This document shows positions 24,565-33,749 of a DNA stretch of 50,104 nucleotides, piece by piece (within the stretch, counting starts at the first letter, position 1; the number at the start of each line of letters is the position of its first letter). The notes beneath the pieces are model-generated. The model was not told the origin of the DNA and searched no databases. It saw only the letters and a program-made list of their open reading frames with translations. A program made the translations under genes and the position numbers. This DNA comes from Lentisphaeria bacterium. GTDB taxonomy: Bacteria > Verrucomicrobiota > Lentisphaeria > Victivallales > UBA1829. The stretch lies in contig JAFVTF010000062.1 of the NCBI GenBank assembly GCA_017503375.1, positions 1 to 50,104 on the forward strand. Reading direction: 5' to 3'.

Positions 24565-26496
24565 TTACTTGAAGAGATTTTCCGGTTCGGAAGGTTCTGC
24601 CGTCGCTGTAAAGGTAAGATTCTTCACCATTTTGCGCAATTCCGGCAAATCCGTAATACCGAGAATTCCGGGAAGCATACAGGAAAGCGGCCAGAGAGTG
24701 ACCTCTTTCCGGAGCATGGATTCCCAGGATTCCGGACCGTGCTGCAGTTTGACAGCAACCGGAATATCAGAAAGAACCGCTGCCAGCAATGCCGGAACAG
24801 TTCCCTGACCTTCGGCAAGAAGGGTAATATTTTTCACTCCCCGCTCTTTCAAAAGTTCCAATGCACAAAGAATATCGCGCACTTTTCCGCCAAGATACGG
24901 ACGATGGAACATATAGCCCAGAGAGTTGTAATGATAGTCATAACTGTATTGCAGGAAAAATTTCCGGTTCCATTGATCGCAGCCTGTCGGAACAAGTTCT
25001 CCGATTCCCCGTACATCCAATGTAAACAGCCGCTCATCCGCTTTTACTTTGATTTTTCCTGCTTCTGTTTCTGCATCCAGATGGGGAATGTAGAGAATTG
25101 CTTTCTCTGCCGCAGGAATATGAAACAGGGCATCCTGACAATAGAGTTTCAGCATACTCATGACTTCACCCGGTTCTGTTTCCAATGCATAACGATCCGC
25201 AGCAACGTATTTCGGGTTATTTGCATAATAACGTGGACGCAGAACGCGGTAATACGGAACTTCGATTTTTCCGATCTGAAGGATTTCCGGCAATATTTTC
25301 TGCATTTCCTTTTTGGACAACTTTTTACGTTTTGCAATCAAATTATCTGCAAGTTCATTTATAAAAGTAAAAAGCGGCTTGTTGATTTTCAAGTTTTTTA
25401 CAACGCCTTTCGGGGCAGCCCATGTTTTTTCTTCCGGCAGAGGCTTCAGGTTTTCATCTTCTTTCGGAGATTTCTTTTTCCCCAAACCATGCAGATTGAA
25501 AAAGGAATACATCTGCAGACGGTTTGCTGTTCTGTATCCGTGACTGTCAGGGCCGATAAAGACTTTGACATTGTCTTCCGCTCCCAACAAAGAATAAATT
25601 GCTTTGGCATCTTCATACGCTTCCACAGTTCCACGGGGATCAAAGAAGTCATTTTTCTGCCCCATGATCAACGTCGGACGGGGAGCGCGGGCAATCACAA
25701 AATCCGCCATATCCAGTCCATACCGGAACATATCCGGCGGCATCTGTTCGATATCTGCCGGCAATTCATTTTCCACTTCATGCAGCCAGGTCGTAATGTA
25801 ACAGCTGGGAGCTGCCATGATCAAACGGTCATCAAGAGCGTTGACAAATGTGGTCATTGTTCCGCCGCCGGAGTTTCCGGTAATACCGATTCGAGCCGGA
25901 TCAACTTCCGGCAGCGTCTGAAGATAATCAATTCCGCGGATCGCATCCCATGCGCGCCAGGCTCCGAAATATTCGCCGCAAAGATGAAGCTGTTTTCCCT
26001 GCATATTGTGAGCGTTGCAGCAGTGAAGAGAGTATTTTTTCGTCAATGCCGCTGAAAACTGATGACGTTCCCCCTGATTAACCGGGTCGATCGACAAAAC
26101 AACAAATCCCTGTTTGGCAAGATTCATTGCACAAGTCTGATAAACAGCGTCAGCTTTCCCGATTTCGGAATGTCCGCACAGAAATAGAACTCCGGGAGCT
26201 TTTTTTGCTTTGTCCGGGATAAAAAGCATCCCCGTTACAGGATATTCCGGACGACTGTAATAAACAACATTCCGGAGTGTCATTCCGGATAATTTCTGTT
26301 CGCCTGTAATGATCGGATCCAACGGGCATTTTTCTGTTGGAAGATCGAAGGCTTTCAAAATTTTAGCACGGACATCCCGGACATAAGCCTCAGCATCTTT
26401 TTTATTTTTGATTTTTGCAAGGCGGGCCTTTCTTTCCGCATAAACTTTCCGGACTTCATCGACATAATAATTCTGAACAGCATTTCCGTACAGCAT
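24565..26496 (-). CDS. alpha/beta hydrolase (acetyl-esterase/dienelactone-hydrolase-like), two lobes
   Basis: The 643-residue product has an alpha/beta hydrolase domain in its first 350 residues: PGVLFLCGHSEIGKA, the nucleophile motif GITGNSGGGTM, then MGQKNDFFDPRG (likely catalytic Asp) and IGPDSHGY (catalytic His). A second lobe (about 400-643) looks like a degenerate hydrolase repeat without a clear nucleophile. No signal peptide is seen, so it is probably cytoplasmic, unlike the AXE1-like gene at 1331-2677. It likely deacylates oligosaccharides. AGGAGG lies 6 nt before the ATG. Its promoter at 26547-26575 is strong. The AraC gene follows in the same operon. Confidence 0.8.
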   Translation of the reverse strand: MLYGNAVQNYYVDEVRKVYAERKARLAKIKNKKDAEAYVRDVRAKILKAFDLPTEKCPLDPIITGEQKLSGMTLRNVVYYSRPEYPVTGMLFIPDKAKKAPGVLFLCGHSEIGKADAVYQTCAMNLAKQGFVVLSIDPVNQGERHQFSAALTKKYSLHCCNAHNMQGKQLHLCGEYFGAWRAWDAIRGIDYLQTLPEVDPARIGITGNSGGGTMTTFVNALDDRLIMAAPSCYITTWLHEVENELPADIEQMPPDMFRYGLDMADFVIARAPRPTLIMGQKNDFFDPRGTVEAYEDAKAIYSLLGAEDNVKVFIGPDSHGYRTANRLQMYSFFNLHGLGKKKSPKEDENLKPLPEEKTWAAPKGVVKNLKINKPLFTFINELADNLIAKRKKLSKKEMQKILPEILQIGKIEVPYYRVLRPRYYANNPKYVAADRYALETEPGEVMSMLKLYCQDALFHIPAAEKAILYIPHLDAETEAGKIKVKADERLFTLDVRGIGELVPTGCDQWNRKFFLQYSYDYHYNSLGYMFHRPYLGGKVRDILCALELLKERGVKNITLLAEGQGTVPALLAAVLSDIPVAVKLQHGPESWESMLRKEVTLWPLSCMLPGILGITDLPELRKMVKNLTFTATAEPSEPENLFK

Positions 26497-26546
26497 CTGA
26501 TCCTCCTTTTTTTATAAGCTGATATGAAAATCATACTTGCGTTGGG

Positions 26547-26575
26547 AACTTAGCATAAAAAGATAATTTTGTCAA
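26547..26575 (-). promoter_or_regulatory. promoter of the hydrolase-AraC operon
   Basis: On the minus strand, consensus TTGACA (26570-26575), a 17-bp spacer and TAAGTT (26547-26552). The dispersed hairpin element ends 16 bp before the -35. Confidence 0.7.
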
Positions 26576-26591
26576 GCCGAAAAAAAAATTT

Positions 26592-26685
26592 TTAAGCGCT
26601 GTTCCCCATACAGGTTGGTAAATCCTTCTGCTATTTTAACTTTAAGATGGCATTTCGATTTTTACATCGTAAAAATCAAAATGCC
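26592..26685 (-). repeat. dispersed hairpin element, copy B
   Basis: Bases 26592-26677 are identical over 86 positions to the reverse complement of 35964-36049. The hairpin arms are 26649-26665 and 26669-26685 (one mismatch, loop ATC). In this 298-bp gap the order on the minus strand is terminator, CCGTG repeat, hairpin element, promoter. Confidence 0.8.
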
Positions 26686-26696
26686 TTCCGGTGAAT

Positions 26697-26731
26697 TTTC
26701 CGTGAATTTCCGTGAATTCCGTGGTTCCCCC
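26697..26731. repeat. dispersed CCGTG-rich intergenic repeat, copy 2
   Basis: TTTCCGTGAATTTCCGTGAA then TTCCGTGGTTCCCCC is an expanded form of the repeat at 427-454. It lies between the terminator at 26743-26778 and the dispersed hairpin element. Confidence 0.4.
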
Positions 26732-26742
26732 AAAATGTACAG

Positions 26743-26778
26743 AAAAAACGGACTGATCCTGCTGAGATTCAGTCCGTT
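26743..26778 (-). terminator. rho-independent terminator after the TIM-barrel gene
   Basis: On the minus strand AACGGACTGA (26769-26778) pairs perfectly with TCAGTCCGTT (26747-26756) around a 12-nt loop and runs into T residues. It lies 16 bp past the stop at 26795. Confidence 0.85.
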
Positions 26779-26794
26779 TCTGCTGTTCCTAAAT

Positions 26795-28927
26795 TCAACC
26801 GATCTGTTTGATCAGATAGTTGCTTGCGATGATTTTTTCCATCAGTTCGTTGAGGGAATAGAAGTAATGGTTTGTTGCTTCAAAACCGATGCGGGAATCA
26901 GAGAGGAAGTTCTTGATCAGCATTTTCGCCAGTCCGATATCTTCCTGAATGAGCGGAATCGTTTCTCCGATTTTTCCTGCATTACGCATCCGGATGAAGT
27001 GCGTCTGCAAATAAGTACTGCGCAGGCATGTCCAAGTGGTTTCTGCAAGAATTTTCTGTTCCTTCAGGGCAGGGGTGTCATCCAGTTTGTTCAGTTTGTC
27101 AAGACCGGATTTCCATTCATCAGCCACAATACGGAATGCTTCTTCAAAGATTTCTTCCGGATAACTTCCGCACCAGCCCTTCAAATCATCATAGGGGAAT
27201 CCGCGGACCATGCTTGCCTGATATCCGGTAGGCTCTTTGAACAGAAGATTTGCGGCTCCAATATTTTGCGGTGATTTGTAAATCTGATCCACCACATCAA
27301 ACGGAATCTTGGCAAATGCGTCAGAGAATATCTTCCAGATTTCCAGCATTGCCGGGGCATCTTTTCCGAACTTCCGTTCTGCCAATTCTTCCACAGACAT
27401 ATTCATCAGAGGCATGTTTCCACCCGGACAGCCGCCGAGGGTCCAGCTCATCATAAAGTCTTTGATTCCTTCTGCTTTCAACGCATCCAAGTGCTGTTTC
27501 ACAAGGAACGGAACCTGAATGGTTGGAACGGAGGACATTTCCCAAGTGGTGTTGACCTGAATTTTTGCCACACAGGGATGTCCGGTATCTCTGCCGAGTT
27601 TCCAGAGGATTTTAGCATCCGGTCCCGGACCGGGCTTGGAAATGGAGTAGTCCAGAATCGTTCCTTTGTGTCCGAGAACATTGGTTTCCACATTGGTTTC
27701 GCTGACACACATCATCATGATATCTTTGGGGAGCTGCTTGAGGACATCCACCGCCCAGTCAGCCTGCCATGCCCATGACCATGCAATGACTTTTGCATCA
27801 GAACCGGCATTTTTGATTCCGGTATAAATCGCTTCCAGAACCTTTGCCACATTGTCAGCCTTTGTGTGTTCTGCACAGCGGGGACAGACATAGCTCATTT
27901 CTGAATTGCTTCTGGCAAGACAATGGGTCAGGTTTTCACTCATCGTGATGGTGAAGAATCCGCCGAGTGTCGGAACTTCACGGCAGAGGCGTTCCACTCC
28001 GGCAGAAAATGCTTCGAGCAGACCGGGTGCCCACGGACACAACGCTGTGCTGCCGTCGGACTCCGTAACAGAACCGCCCCAGGGTGTCTGATCTGCAATA
28101 TGTTTCGGCAGAGAACGGGGTTCATTCAGATAAAGATAGAGACGGATTCCGTATTTTGCACAGCGGTCAGCGATCCGGCGGACTCCGGCAAGGCGTTTTT
28201 CCCAGTCTTTGGAGATTTCCAGATTTTCACCGACCCACGGGATCAGCGTATAGAGCAGTCCGGGCAGCCAGACTGCATTGATTCCGGCAGCTGCATAATC
28301 CTTCAGCAAACCTTCCGGATAAGGATCGACTTTTTCATCCATGAAAGGATCGCCATAAACTGCGGAATAGGAATAAATCAAACGGAGACCATCAGCTTTT
28401 TCGCCTCCGAGCGGTTCCATTTTTCCATAATTTTCGAGGAAAGTGAACGGCGGTTCGATCTGAGCAGGAAATGCTTTTCTGATTTCTGCTGTTTCCTGAG
28501 CAATTTCAGCAACTCTTGCTTTCTCATCTTCAGTAAGTTCCCGGTAAATAACCTTTCCGCAGGAGGGCTTCATGTTTCCGAGTTTTACCCAGAGAAAGTC
28601 ATCTTCTTTTAACGTGAATGCCAATTTATCAGCGGTCCATCCGAGCAGTTTCAGCATCTGTTCATAATCGAGCAAATGCCAGTTCGTGCGGATGACAGTC
28701 TGATAACCGCGGCTTGCGAACAGTTCCAGTTTGGAATCATCGCGTATGAGTCCCATAGCTTCTGCTGCCGCTGCAACGTTAGCTTCTGTTGTTTCCAGAA
28801 CTTCTGCAACTTTAGCGGGATGCACCAGATTCCAGTTATGCCAGATCACTGCCAGATGTCTGGCGGGAAAGAACGGAAAATCAAGTGCTTTCTGTTGACT
28901 TCCGACGGGAATATCACAAATTTCCAT
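26795..28927 (-). CDS. cytoplasmic TIM-barrel glycosidase-like protein, family not identified
   Basis: From the ATG at 28927 (AAAGG 8 nt upstream) the protein has 710 residues and no signal peptide. It shows barrel-like strand motifs: INAVWLPGLLYTLIPW, then YGIRLYLYLNEPRSLP, then GGFFTITMSEN, then VIAWSWAWQ. A YVCPRCAEHT pair of cysteines sits where DUF4838 proteins carry their Cys motif, so a distant link to that group or to GH20-like enzymes is possible. I cannot name the family or the catalytic residues. It forms a single-gene unit with its own promoter (28960-28987), an operator-like inverted repeat and a strong terminator. Ala-rich composition and clean codon use suggest good expression. 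Confidence 0.75.
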   Translation of the reverse strand: MEICDIPVGSQQKALDFPFFPARHLAVIWHNWNLVHPAKVAEVLETTEANVAAAAEAMGLIRDDSKLELFASRGYQTVIRTNWHLLDYEQMLKLLGWTADKLAFTLKEDDFLWVKLGNMKPSCGKVIYRELTEDEKARVAEIAQETAEIRKAFPAQIEPPFTFLENYGKMEPLGGEKADGLRLIYSYSAVYGDPFMDEKVDPYPEGLLKDYAAAGINAVWLPGLLYTLIPWVGENLEISKDWEKRLAGVRRIADRCAKYGIRLYLYLNEPRSLPKHIADQTPWGGSVTESDGSTALCPWAPGLLEAFSAGVERLCREVPTLGGFFTITMSENLTHCLARSNSEMSYVCPRCAEHTKADNVAKVLEAIYTGIKNAGSDAKVIAWSWAWQADWAVDVLKQLPKDIMMMCVSETNVETNVLGHKGTILDYSISKPGPGPDAKILWKLGRDTGHPCVAKIQVNTTWEMSSVPTIQVPFLVKQHLDALKAEGIKDFMMSWTLGGCPGGNMPLMNMSVEELAERKFGKDAPAMLEIWKIFSDAFAKIPFDVVDQIYKSPQNIGAANLLFKEPTGYQASMVRGFPYDDLKGWCGSYPEEIFEEAFRIVADEWKSGLDKLNKLDDTPALKEQKILAETTWTCLRSTYLQTHFIRMRNAGKIGETIPLIQEDIGLAKMLIKNFLSDSRIGFEATNHYFYSLNELMEKIIASNYLIKQIG

Positions 28928-28959
28928 AGTATTGACCTTTCTTGTTTCAGAATTGTTAA

Positions 28960-28987
28960 AATATATCACGCTGATTCACTTTTTCAA
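28960..28987 (-). promoter_or_regulatory. promoter of the TIM-barrel gene
   Basis: On the minus strand, TTGAAA (28982-28987), a 16-bp spacer and TATATT (28960-28965). Confidence 0.6.
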
Positions 28988-28999
28988 GCAAATCAGCGT
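28968..28999. promoter_or_regulatory. inverted repeat ACGCTGATT-N14-AATCAGCGT around the -35
   Basis: Arms at 28968-28976 and 28991-28999 match perfectly and bracket the -35 of the promoter at 28960-28987, as expected for a dimeric regulator. Confidence 0.5.
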
Positions 29000-29034
29000 A
29001 ATATCTCTTTATTTTTTTTGTTAAAAGCAAACTT

Positions 29035-30681
29035 TTATTGCTTTTCTGTGAGTTTTATTTCGTCAATGATCTTACCTGTTTCATCAAAAACCTTTACAAG
29101 CAGATATGACGATTTTTTTTCTGCCAGAAAGAACCCTCCGAGATCGTTTGTCATGACAGGAAAAGCTAAAGAAAGCACGGGGGACATTCCGTTTTTCGTT
29201 TTATGTTTTGCATAAAGTGTTTTTATTCCCGGAATTGTTTTACTGTAATGATGAGTATGCCCCGAAAGAGAAAGGTCAAATAATCTTTTCTCTTTTTCTG
29301 AAAGAGCATCAAAAAGTTTTTTCAGTTCTGTTCCGCCTCCCTGAGAGGGAAGCATCAATGGCTTATGTACCAGTAATATCCTGAATTTTGCCTTGAGGAA
29401 TTCTTTGCTTTTAACAACATTGCACAGCCATTCCTTTTGATTTTTCATGTAAGATGATGATTCTTTGACATCTCCATCTGTATCCAGAAAGAGGAAAAAG
29501 ATTCCTTTATGGGAAAATGCTCCATAAGATTTTCTTTCAAGAGGAGAGAACAGATCAAAAAAAACGTTTGCTCCGGCTCCACGGTATTCATGGTTTCCCC
29601 GAATGCAGTAAAAAGGCTTTTTCCAATTTTCTGCAATAGTGTCCAGAAATCCTTCATAGCAGGAATAACGTCCGATTATTGCACTCATCATATCTCCGAG
29701 CAGAAAAATCATATCACTCTGTTGGACATGGGGATTTTTCAGGATTTTTTTCAACATGCCGCTCCGCCCATGGATATCCGTTGTAACAGTAAATGAAAAA
29801 TCTGCATTTCCCGGGGCAAGTGTCCTGAATGAATATACCGTTCCATTACCGGTTTGATACTCATATTCTGTATCAGGAAGAAGACCTTTCAGGAAAACCG
29901 AATGGTATTTTGTTTTGCCAGGTTCAGCAGTTTTTTTCCGGAATATCTTTTCCCCTTTTTTCCGGAAAGAAAATGCTGTTTTAATTTTTCCTGAGGTTTC
30001 CCAGTTGATTCCGGCGCAGGAATCAGTAATGCCGAATGTCCATGGACCGTGAGTGACTTCTTCCTCCGGTTTAATAATAATCAGGTGTCCGAACTTATCA
30101 GCATCGTGTGCCCAGAAGATGTTTTGCCAACTGGAAAATTCACGGGCATTTTTCCGGTATCTGAGCATGTTGAACCGTAATGAGTCAGAGGAAAATTTTC
30201 CGAGACTTTTCAGCGGGACAACAATTTCAGCACTCCACTTTTTCTCCTCCAGATGTACCTTTGATTGATATTGATTTTCTGAAATAAATTCCTGATAGCG
30301 TTTCCCGTTCAAACCGATCACAATCTGGCGGTACCAGTCACCGTTTTTCAGAGAGGCTAAAAATATTTCAACATTATCTCCTGCCCAGGCTGAACCGTTT
30401 GGATTCCCTGTAAAAATCCCTTTTGGTTCTTCACAAGTCAAACCGATATAAAGATTCGTGTTATCCATGCAAATTCTTACATCGGTTCCGGAAGTTTTCT
30501 CCGAAGGATTCCGGAATTTCCGGAAATCTGTTATTTTTCCGGATTTGTCCCAGAACGATTCTTTCGGGATTCCGTCAAGTTTCAAATCAACCTTTTGAAA
30601 TTGCGGAATCAGTATTTCATTACCGCAGCAGAGGAATGATAAACAGCTGAAAAGATACAACAAGCAACGAAAATTTTTCAT
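29035..30681 (-). CDS. secreted CBM9-like, FN3-like and calcineurin-type phosphoesterase fusion
   Basis: From the ATG at 30681 (GAGG 9 nt upstream) the protein has 548 residues and a signal peptide or lipobox-like start (CLLYLFSCLSFLCCG). Domain order: a CBM9-like domain (about 30-205, LKLDGIPKESFWD to ADKFGHLIII), a purple-acid-phosphatase-like FN3 domain (about 212-290), and a metallophosphoesterase (about 296-500). The metal ligands are visible: D302 and H304 in TDIHG, D330 in LGDMM, N363-H364 in GNHE, H439 in VHKP, and H475 and H477 in GHTH. It would remove phosphate from a glycan or related substrate at the surface. It is the last gene of the LacI-led operon, 11 nt behind the 1012-residue gene. 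Confidence 0.82.
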   Translation of the reverse strand: MKNFRCLLYLFSCLSFLCCGNEILIPQFQKVDLKLDGIPKESFWDKSGKITDFRKFRNPSEKTSGTDVRICMDNTNLYIGLTCEEPKGIFTGNPNGSAWAGDNVEIFLASLKNGDWYRQIVIGLNGKRYQEFISENQYQSKVHLEEKKWSAEIVVPLKSLGKFSSDSLRFNMLRYRKNAREFSSWQNIFWAHDADKFGHLIIIKPEEEVTHGPWTFGITDSCAGINWETSGKIKTAFSFRKKGEKIFRKKTAEPGKTKYHSVFLKGLLPDTEYEYQTGNGTVYSFRTLAPGNADFSFTVTTDIHGRSGMLKKILKNPHVQQSDMIFLLGDMMSAIIGRYSCYEGFLDTIAENWKKPFYCIRGNHEYRGAGANVFFDLFSPLERKSYGAFSHKGIFFLFLDTDGDVKESSSYMKNQKEWLCNVVKSKEFLKAKFRILLVHKPLMLPSQGGGTELKKLFDALSEKEKRLFDLSLSGHTHHYSKTIPGIKTLYAKHKTKNGMSPVLSLAFPVMTNDLGGFFLAEKKSSYLLVKVFDETGKIIDEIKLTEKQ

Positions 30682-30692
30682 TCTATCTGTCC

Positions 30693-33600
30693 TCAATCAA
30701 GAAAGTACGGCTTGACTTTCACTGAGTTCAAAAGAAGCGTTTGTCCGTTTTTGCCCGGATTGTTTTTTCCACCCCAGTCATCAAATGTAACGGTAATATC
30801 CTTTTTCTCTGCACGGAATACGATTGTGTGCAGATTCAGATATCTTGTTTGAGAAACAACCAGTTCTCCTTCATATTTATGCAGCGGAAGCCCTTCTCTG
30901 ATACATGCTGCTCCATCAAGGGTAGCCCGGAACGGGAAAATTTGCCCGGAAGGTTTCTTAGCTGAGACATCAGCTTTATCGGCAACAGCGAAACGCAAAG
31001 CATAAAGTTTTCCCGGAGTGAACCCGGTCATTTTTTGAACCAGTCTGTTCGGAGCTTTGGAAGATCTTGTGAAGGTGCAAACCGTATCTCCGACAGTTTT
31101 TGATTGCGGTTCCATTTGTCTGCTCTGGATTTTTCCGTATCCGCTTATTTTTGTAAAACTTATAGAATTTTTTTCAGCCGGCAATGCTTTCCAGTTTGCA
31201 TTACCCTGTTCAAAATCACCGTTTTTCAAATGTCCCGGCATAAAAACATAACCATATTTTTTTGCAAGGCTTTCCTTGTTTCCTTCTACTGCATAGTGCT
31301 GAATCAAGCGGGATACCCAGCGCATGGATTCTTCGTCTGAGTTCCAGTACGCATAAAGTCCGACACCGAACAAATCTTGAAATTCTTTTTCATTAGCAAG
31401 TTTGCAGAAGTATTTATCCCAATACACTTTCACATCCGGTCCGGTGAATCCATCCGTGCAGAATCCCCCAAGATTTGTATAGCAGCCGAGTACGACAGTG
31501 AAATTCTCAGCAGCATTTCCAACCAGACGGCTTGCCTGACGCATCGTTTGAGTCAAATGTTTCTGCAGATATTTATCCGCAGCCTCTTCTGTCGGGGTCG
31601 TTCTAGCGTAACCTTCATAAAGAATGCGTCCTTTTCCTTTTCCCTGATTGAGCATAGCGGAAAAAAGATGGGCATTCAGAGCATGGAACCCCGGAACCTG
31701 ATCGCTGTTGGTGGAGTTCCATGTATAAATGGGATACTCTGAATCAATCAGTTTCCACAATGCCTGAGTATAAATCCAGTTGACTGTTAAATCATTGAAA
31801 TGGATTTCATCATAGGTCATGCCATCGGCCTGTTTGACTTTTGAATTCAGCCGTTTTGCCATAGCTTCCGGTGTTTCCACGTAAGGCCGGAGCAAATGCT
31901 GAGCTGTCCAGCCTTTCCCCATTTCCCGGACTTCTTTGAGTTCCTTCAATACATAATTGATATCATATCCGAACGAATAAGTTGTAATGACCGGATAAAG
32001 ATATTTGCGGGTGAATTCACCATAATATCTCTTATACGGATCTCTTTTGACAGGGATTTTCGGATAGGTGTAAGCAACGACTTCCGGAACCGCATTGATC
32101 CGGAATGTTCCGCCATCAGAGTTTTCAACGGTTACGGTATGATCTCCGGCAGAAAGGTTTGCCATGACTTCATAACCGCCTTCCGTCCGGCTCGGTTTGA
32201 TTGCAGTTTTTGAATTATCAAAGTAAACTTTTGTAGACGGTGTGTATTTTTCCAACCGGATATTAACCCAGCCGTCACGGGGATTGGAGAAACTGTAAGT
32301 CCGGTTTTCAGCCTTAGCTGTCAACAGCCGTTTTACCATGCGGTTGAGCTGTTTTTCTGCAGGATAGCTGATTTTGACCGGATTCTTTATACAGAAGGGA
32401 TATTCTGCTTTGGAAATGACTTTGCCGCTCTTCTTTTCCTTCAGTTCAAGTTTCAGATAACCCTCTTTTTCTGCCGGAACACCAGCCAATGCAACCTTGA
32501 TTGTTTTGTTTTTCAAGAAGGCATTTTTCTGTTTGAGATATTCTTTGTCTGTTTTAAGGCGGGTGGAAACCTCACAGACATATTCAGAATCTTTTAACGG
32601 AAGGGGATAATCAAAGGAGAGAGTCAGAACAGGATTTTTAACCGGGATTTGGTAGAGTTTCGGAGCATAGGGGGTCATGAGATACGCCGTGGAAATACTC
32701 AATGCCGGTTTGATATTCTCTGCAGCTTCTGCTTCTGCCGGTTTCAGGAACGGTTTCCGGAATTCCAATTCTCCGGTTGCTCCGGGATTAACAAAAACAG
32801 CAAAAGAATAAAGATTTCCTTTGGACGCCGGCAGTGTTACAACAGCTTCGATGGGAGTCCAATCTTTTGTGTTTTCCGGAAAAACTGCAGTTCCCACTTC
32901 CTTTTGCCAATGCATATTGTAAACAATGAATGAACCGCGTTTTGCTTTGAAATTCTTTGTTCTGATTTCTCCGCCGAGACGGTATTTTTTTCCGGGAACA
33001 AGCTGAATCCCATTCTGCACGAAATAGACGGCTTCTTTTCCCGTTATGCAAATTGCCTTGTTTCCATCAAAACGGAGATTCTTCACGCCTTCAAATGATG
33101 GATTCCAATCCAACGGAAACCCTGCTGATTTTACAGCGAAATCGGCATTGTTGAGAATATTTTTTGCCGCCTCTTTACTCAAAACTTTTCTTTCCACAAC
33201 TCCGATCAATGCCGTTTCAACAACAGGTTCCCCATGGAACAGAGCAGGATAAATGCTTCCTTTAACGATACCTGTACTTTTCGGCGTGACAAAGTCTGTC
33301 TTTACAAGAGTCCATGAACAGGTTTTTGTCCAGTTTTTTGCAGGAATGATCTGCTTTTTTCCGCCTTCGGGGGTCAACTCCATATAAAGCAATGCAATTT
33401 TTGATTTTGCGGGGATTTCAGCTTTGAATAATACATAGGCTGTATAGGCAGTATCGGGTTTCAATTGAAACTTTCCGTTGAAACCGACATGATAACCGGG
33501 ACCTTTTGCAGTTACTTTAAATACACTTCTGTTTCCATATTTTACAAAGGATTTGACCAGCGGATTACCTCCGTAATTGGACCAGCCCGGCAGTTTATTT

Positions 33601-33731
33601 CCCACAGGTGTAAATTCAGGATTCGGAAGAATATTCTGTCCGGAAGGAATGGAAATCTTCTTCCACGGCAAATCTGCCTGAAGACAGCAGACTGTCAAAA
33701 CAGATAAAAATACTGCAAGTTTTAATTTCAT
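30693..33731 (-). CDS. large secreted multidomain protein with CBM4/9-like modules, unknown catalytic core
   Basis: The 1012-residue product has a signal peptide (about 1-19, CCLQA-DL). Two jelly-roll modules of CBM4/9 type follow: NILPNPEFTPVGNKLPGW (about 33-185) and NILNNADF (about 190-330). Beta-sandwich segments come next, then a central region (about 570-850) with barrel-like features such as DEIHFNDLTVNWIY and GLYAYWNSDEESMRWVSRL. A third binding module (about 860-1010) starts NGDFEQGNANW. The overall plan is that of an extracellular glycan-acting enzyme, but I do not recognise the catalytic family. GGGAG lies 7 nt before the ATG. It lies 18 nt behind the pseudopilin gene. Confidence 0.75.
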   Translation of the reverse strand: MKLKLAVFLSVLTVCCLQADLPWKKISIPSGQNILPNPEFTPVGNKLPGWSNYGGNPLVKSFVKYGNRSVFKVTAKGPGYHVGFNGKFQLKPDTAYTAYVLFKAEIPAKSKIALLYMELTPEGGKKQIIPAKNWTKTCSWTLVKTDFVTPKSTGIVKGSIYPALFHGEPVVETALIGVVERKVLSKEAAKNILNNADFAVKSAGFPLDWNPSFEGVKNLRFDGNKAICITGKEAVYFVQNGIQLVPGKKYRLGGEIRTKNFKAKRGSFIVYNMHWQKEVGTAVFPENTKDWTPIEAVVTLPASKGNLYSFAVFVNPGATGELEFRKPFLKPAEAEAAENIKPALSISTAYLMTPYAPKLYQIPVKNPVLTLSFDYPLPLKDSEYVCEVSTRLKTDKEYLKQKNAFLKNKTIKVALAGVPAEKEGYLKLELKEKKSGKVISKAEYPFCIKNPVKISYPAEKQLNRMVKRLLTAKAENRTYSFSNPRDGWVNIRLEKYTPSTKVYFDNSKTAIKPSRTEGGYEVMANLSAGDHTVTVENSDGGTFRINAVPEVVAYTYPKIPVKRDPYKRYYGEFTRKYLYPVITTYSFGYDINYVLKELKEVREMGKGWTAQHLLRPYVETPEAMAKRLNSKVKQADGMTYDEIHFNDLTVNWIYTQALWKLIDSEYPIYTWNSTNSDQVPGFHALNAHLFSAMLNQGKGKGRILYEGYARTTPTEEAADKYLQKHLTQTMRQASRLVGNAAENFTVVLGCYTNLGGFCTDGFTGPDVKVYWDKYFCKLANEKEFQDLFGVGLYAYWNSDEESMRWVSRLIQHYAVEGNKESLAKKYGYVFMPGHLKNGDFEQGNANWKALPAEKNSISFTKISGYGKIQSRQMEPQSKTVGDTVCTFTRSSKAPNRLVQKMTGFTPGKLYALRFAVADKADVSAKKPSGQIFPFRATLDGAACIREGLPLHKYEGELVVSQTRYLNLHTIVFRAEKKDITVTFDDWGGKNNPGKNGQTLLLNSVKVKPYFLD

Positions 33732-33749
33732 TTTTATTCTCCCTTCTTG

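Noticed and set aside
24442..26055. Plus-strand open frame of 537 codons
   Set aside because: Antisense to the alpha/beta hydrolase, which has a full catalytic triad. The antisense product is Cys/Phe/Arg-rich without domains.
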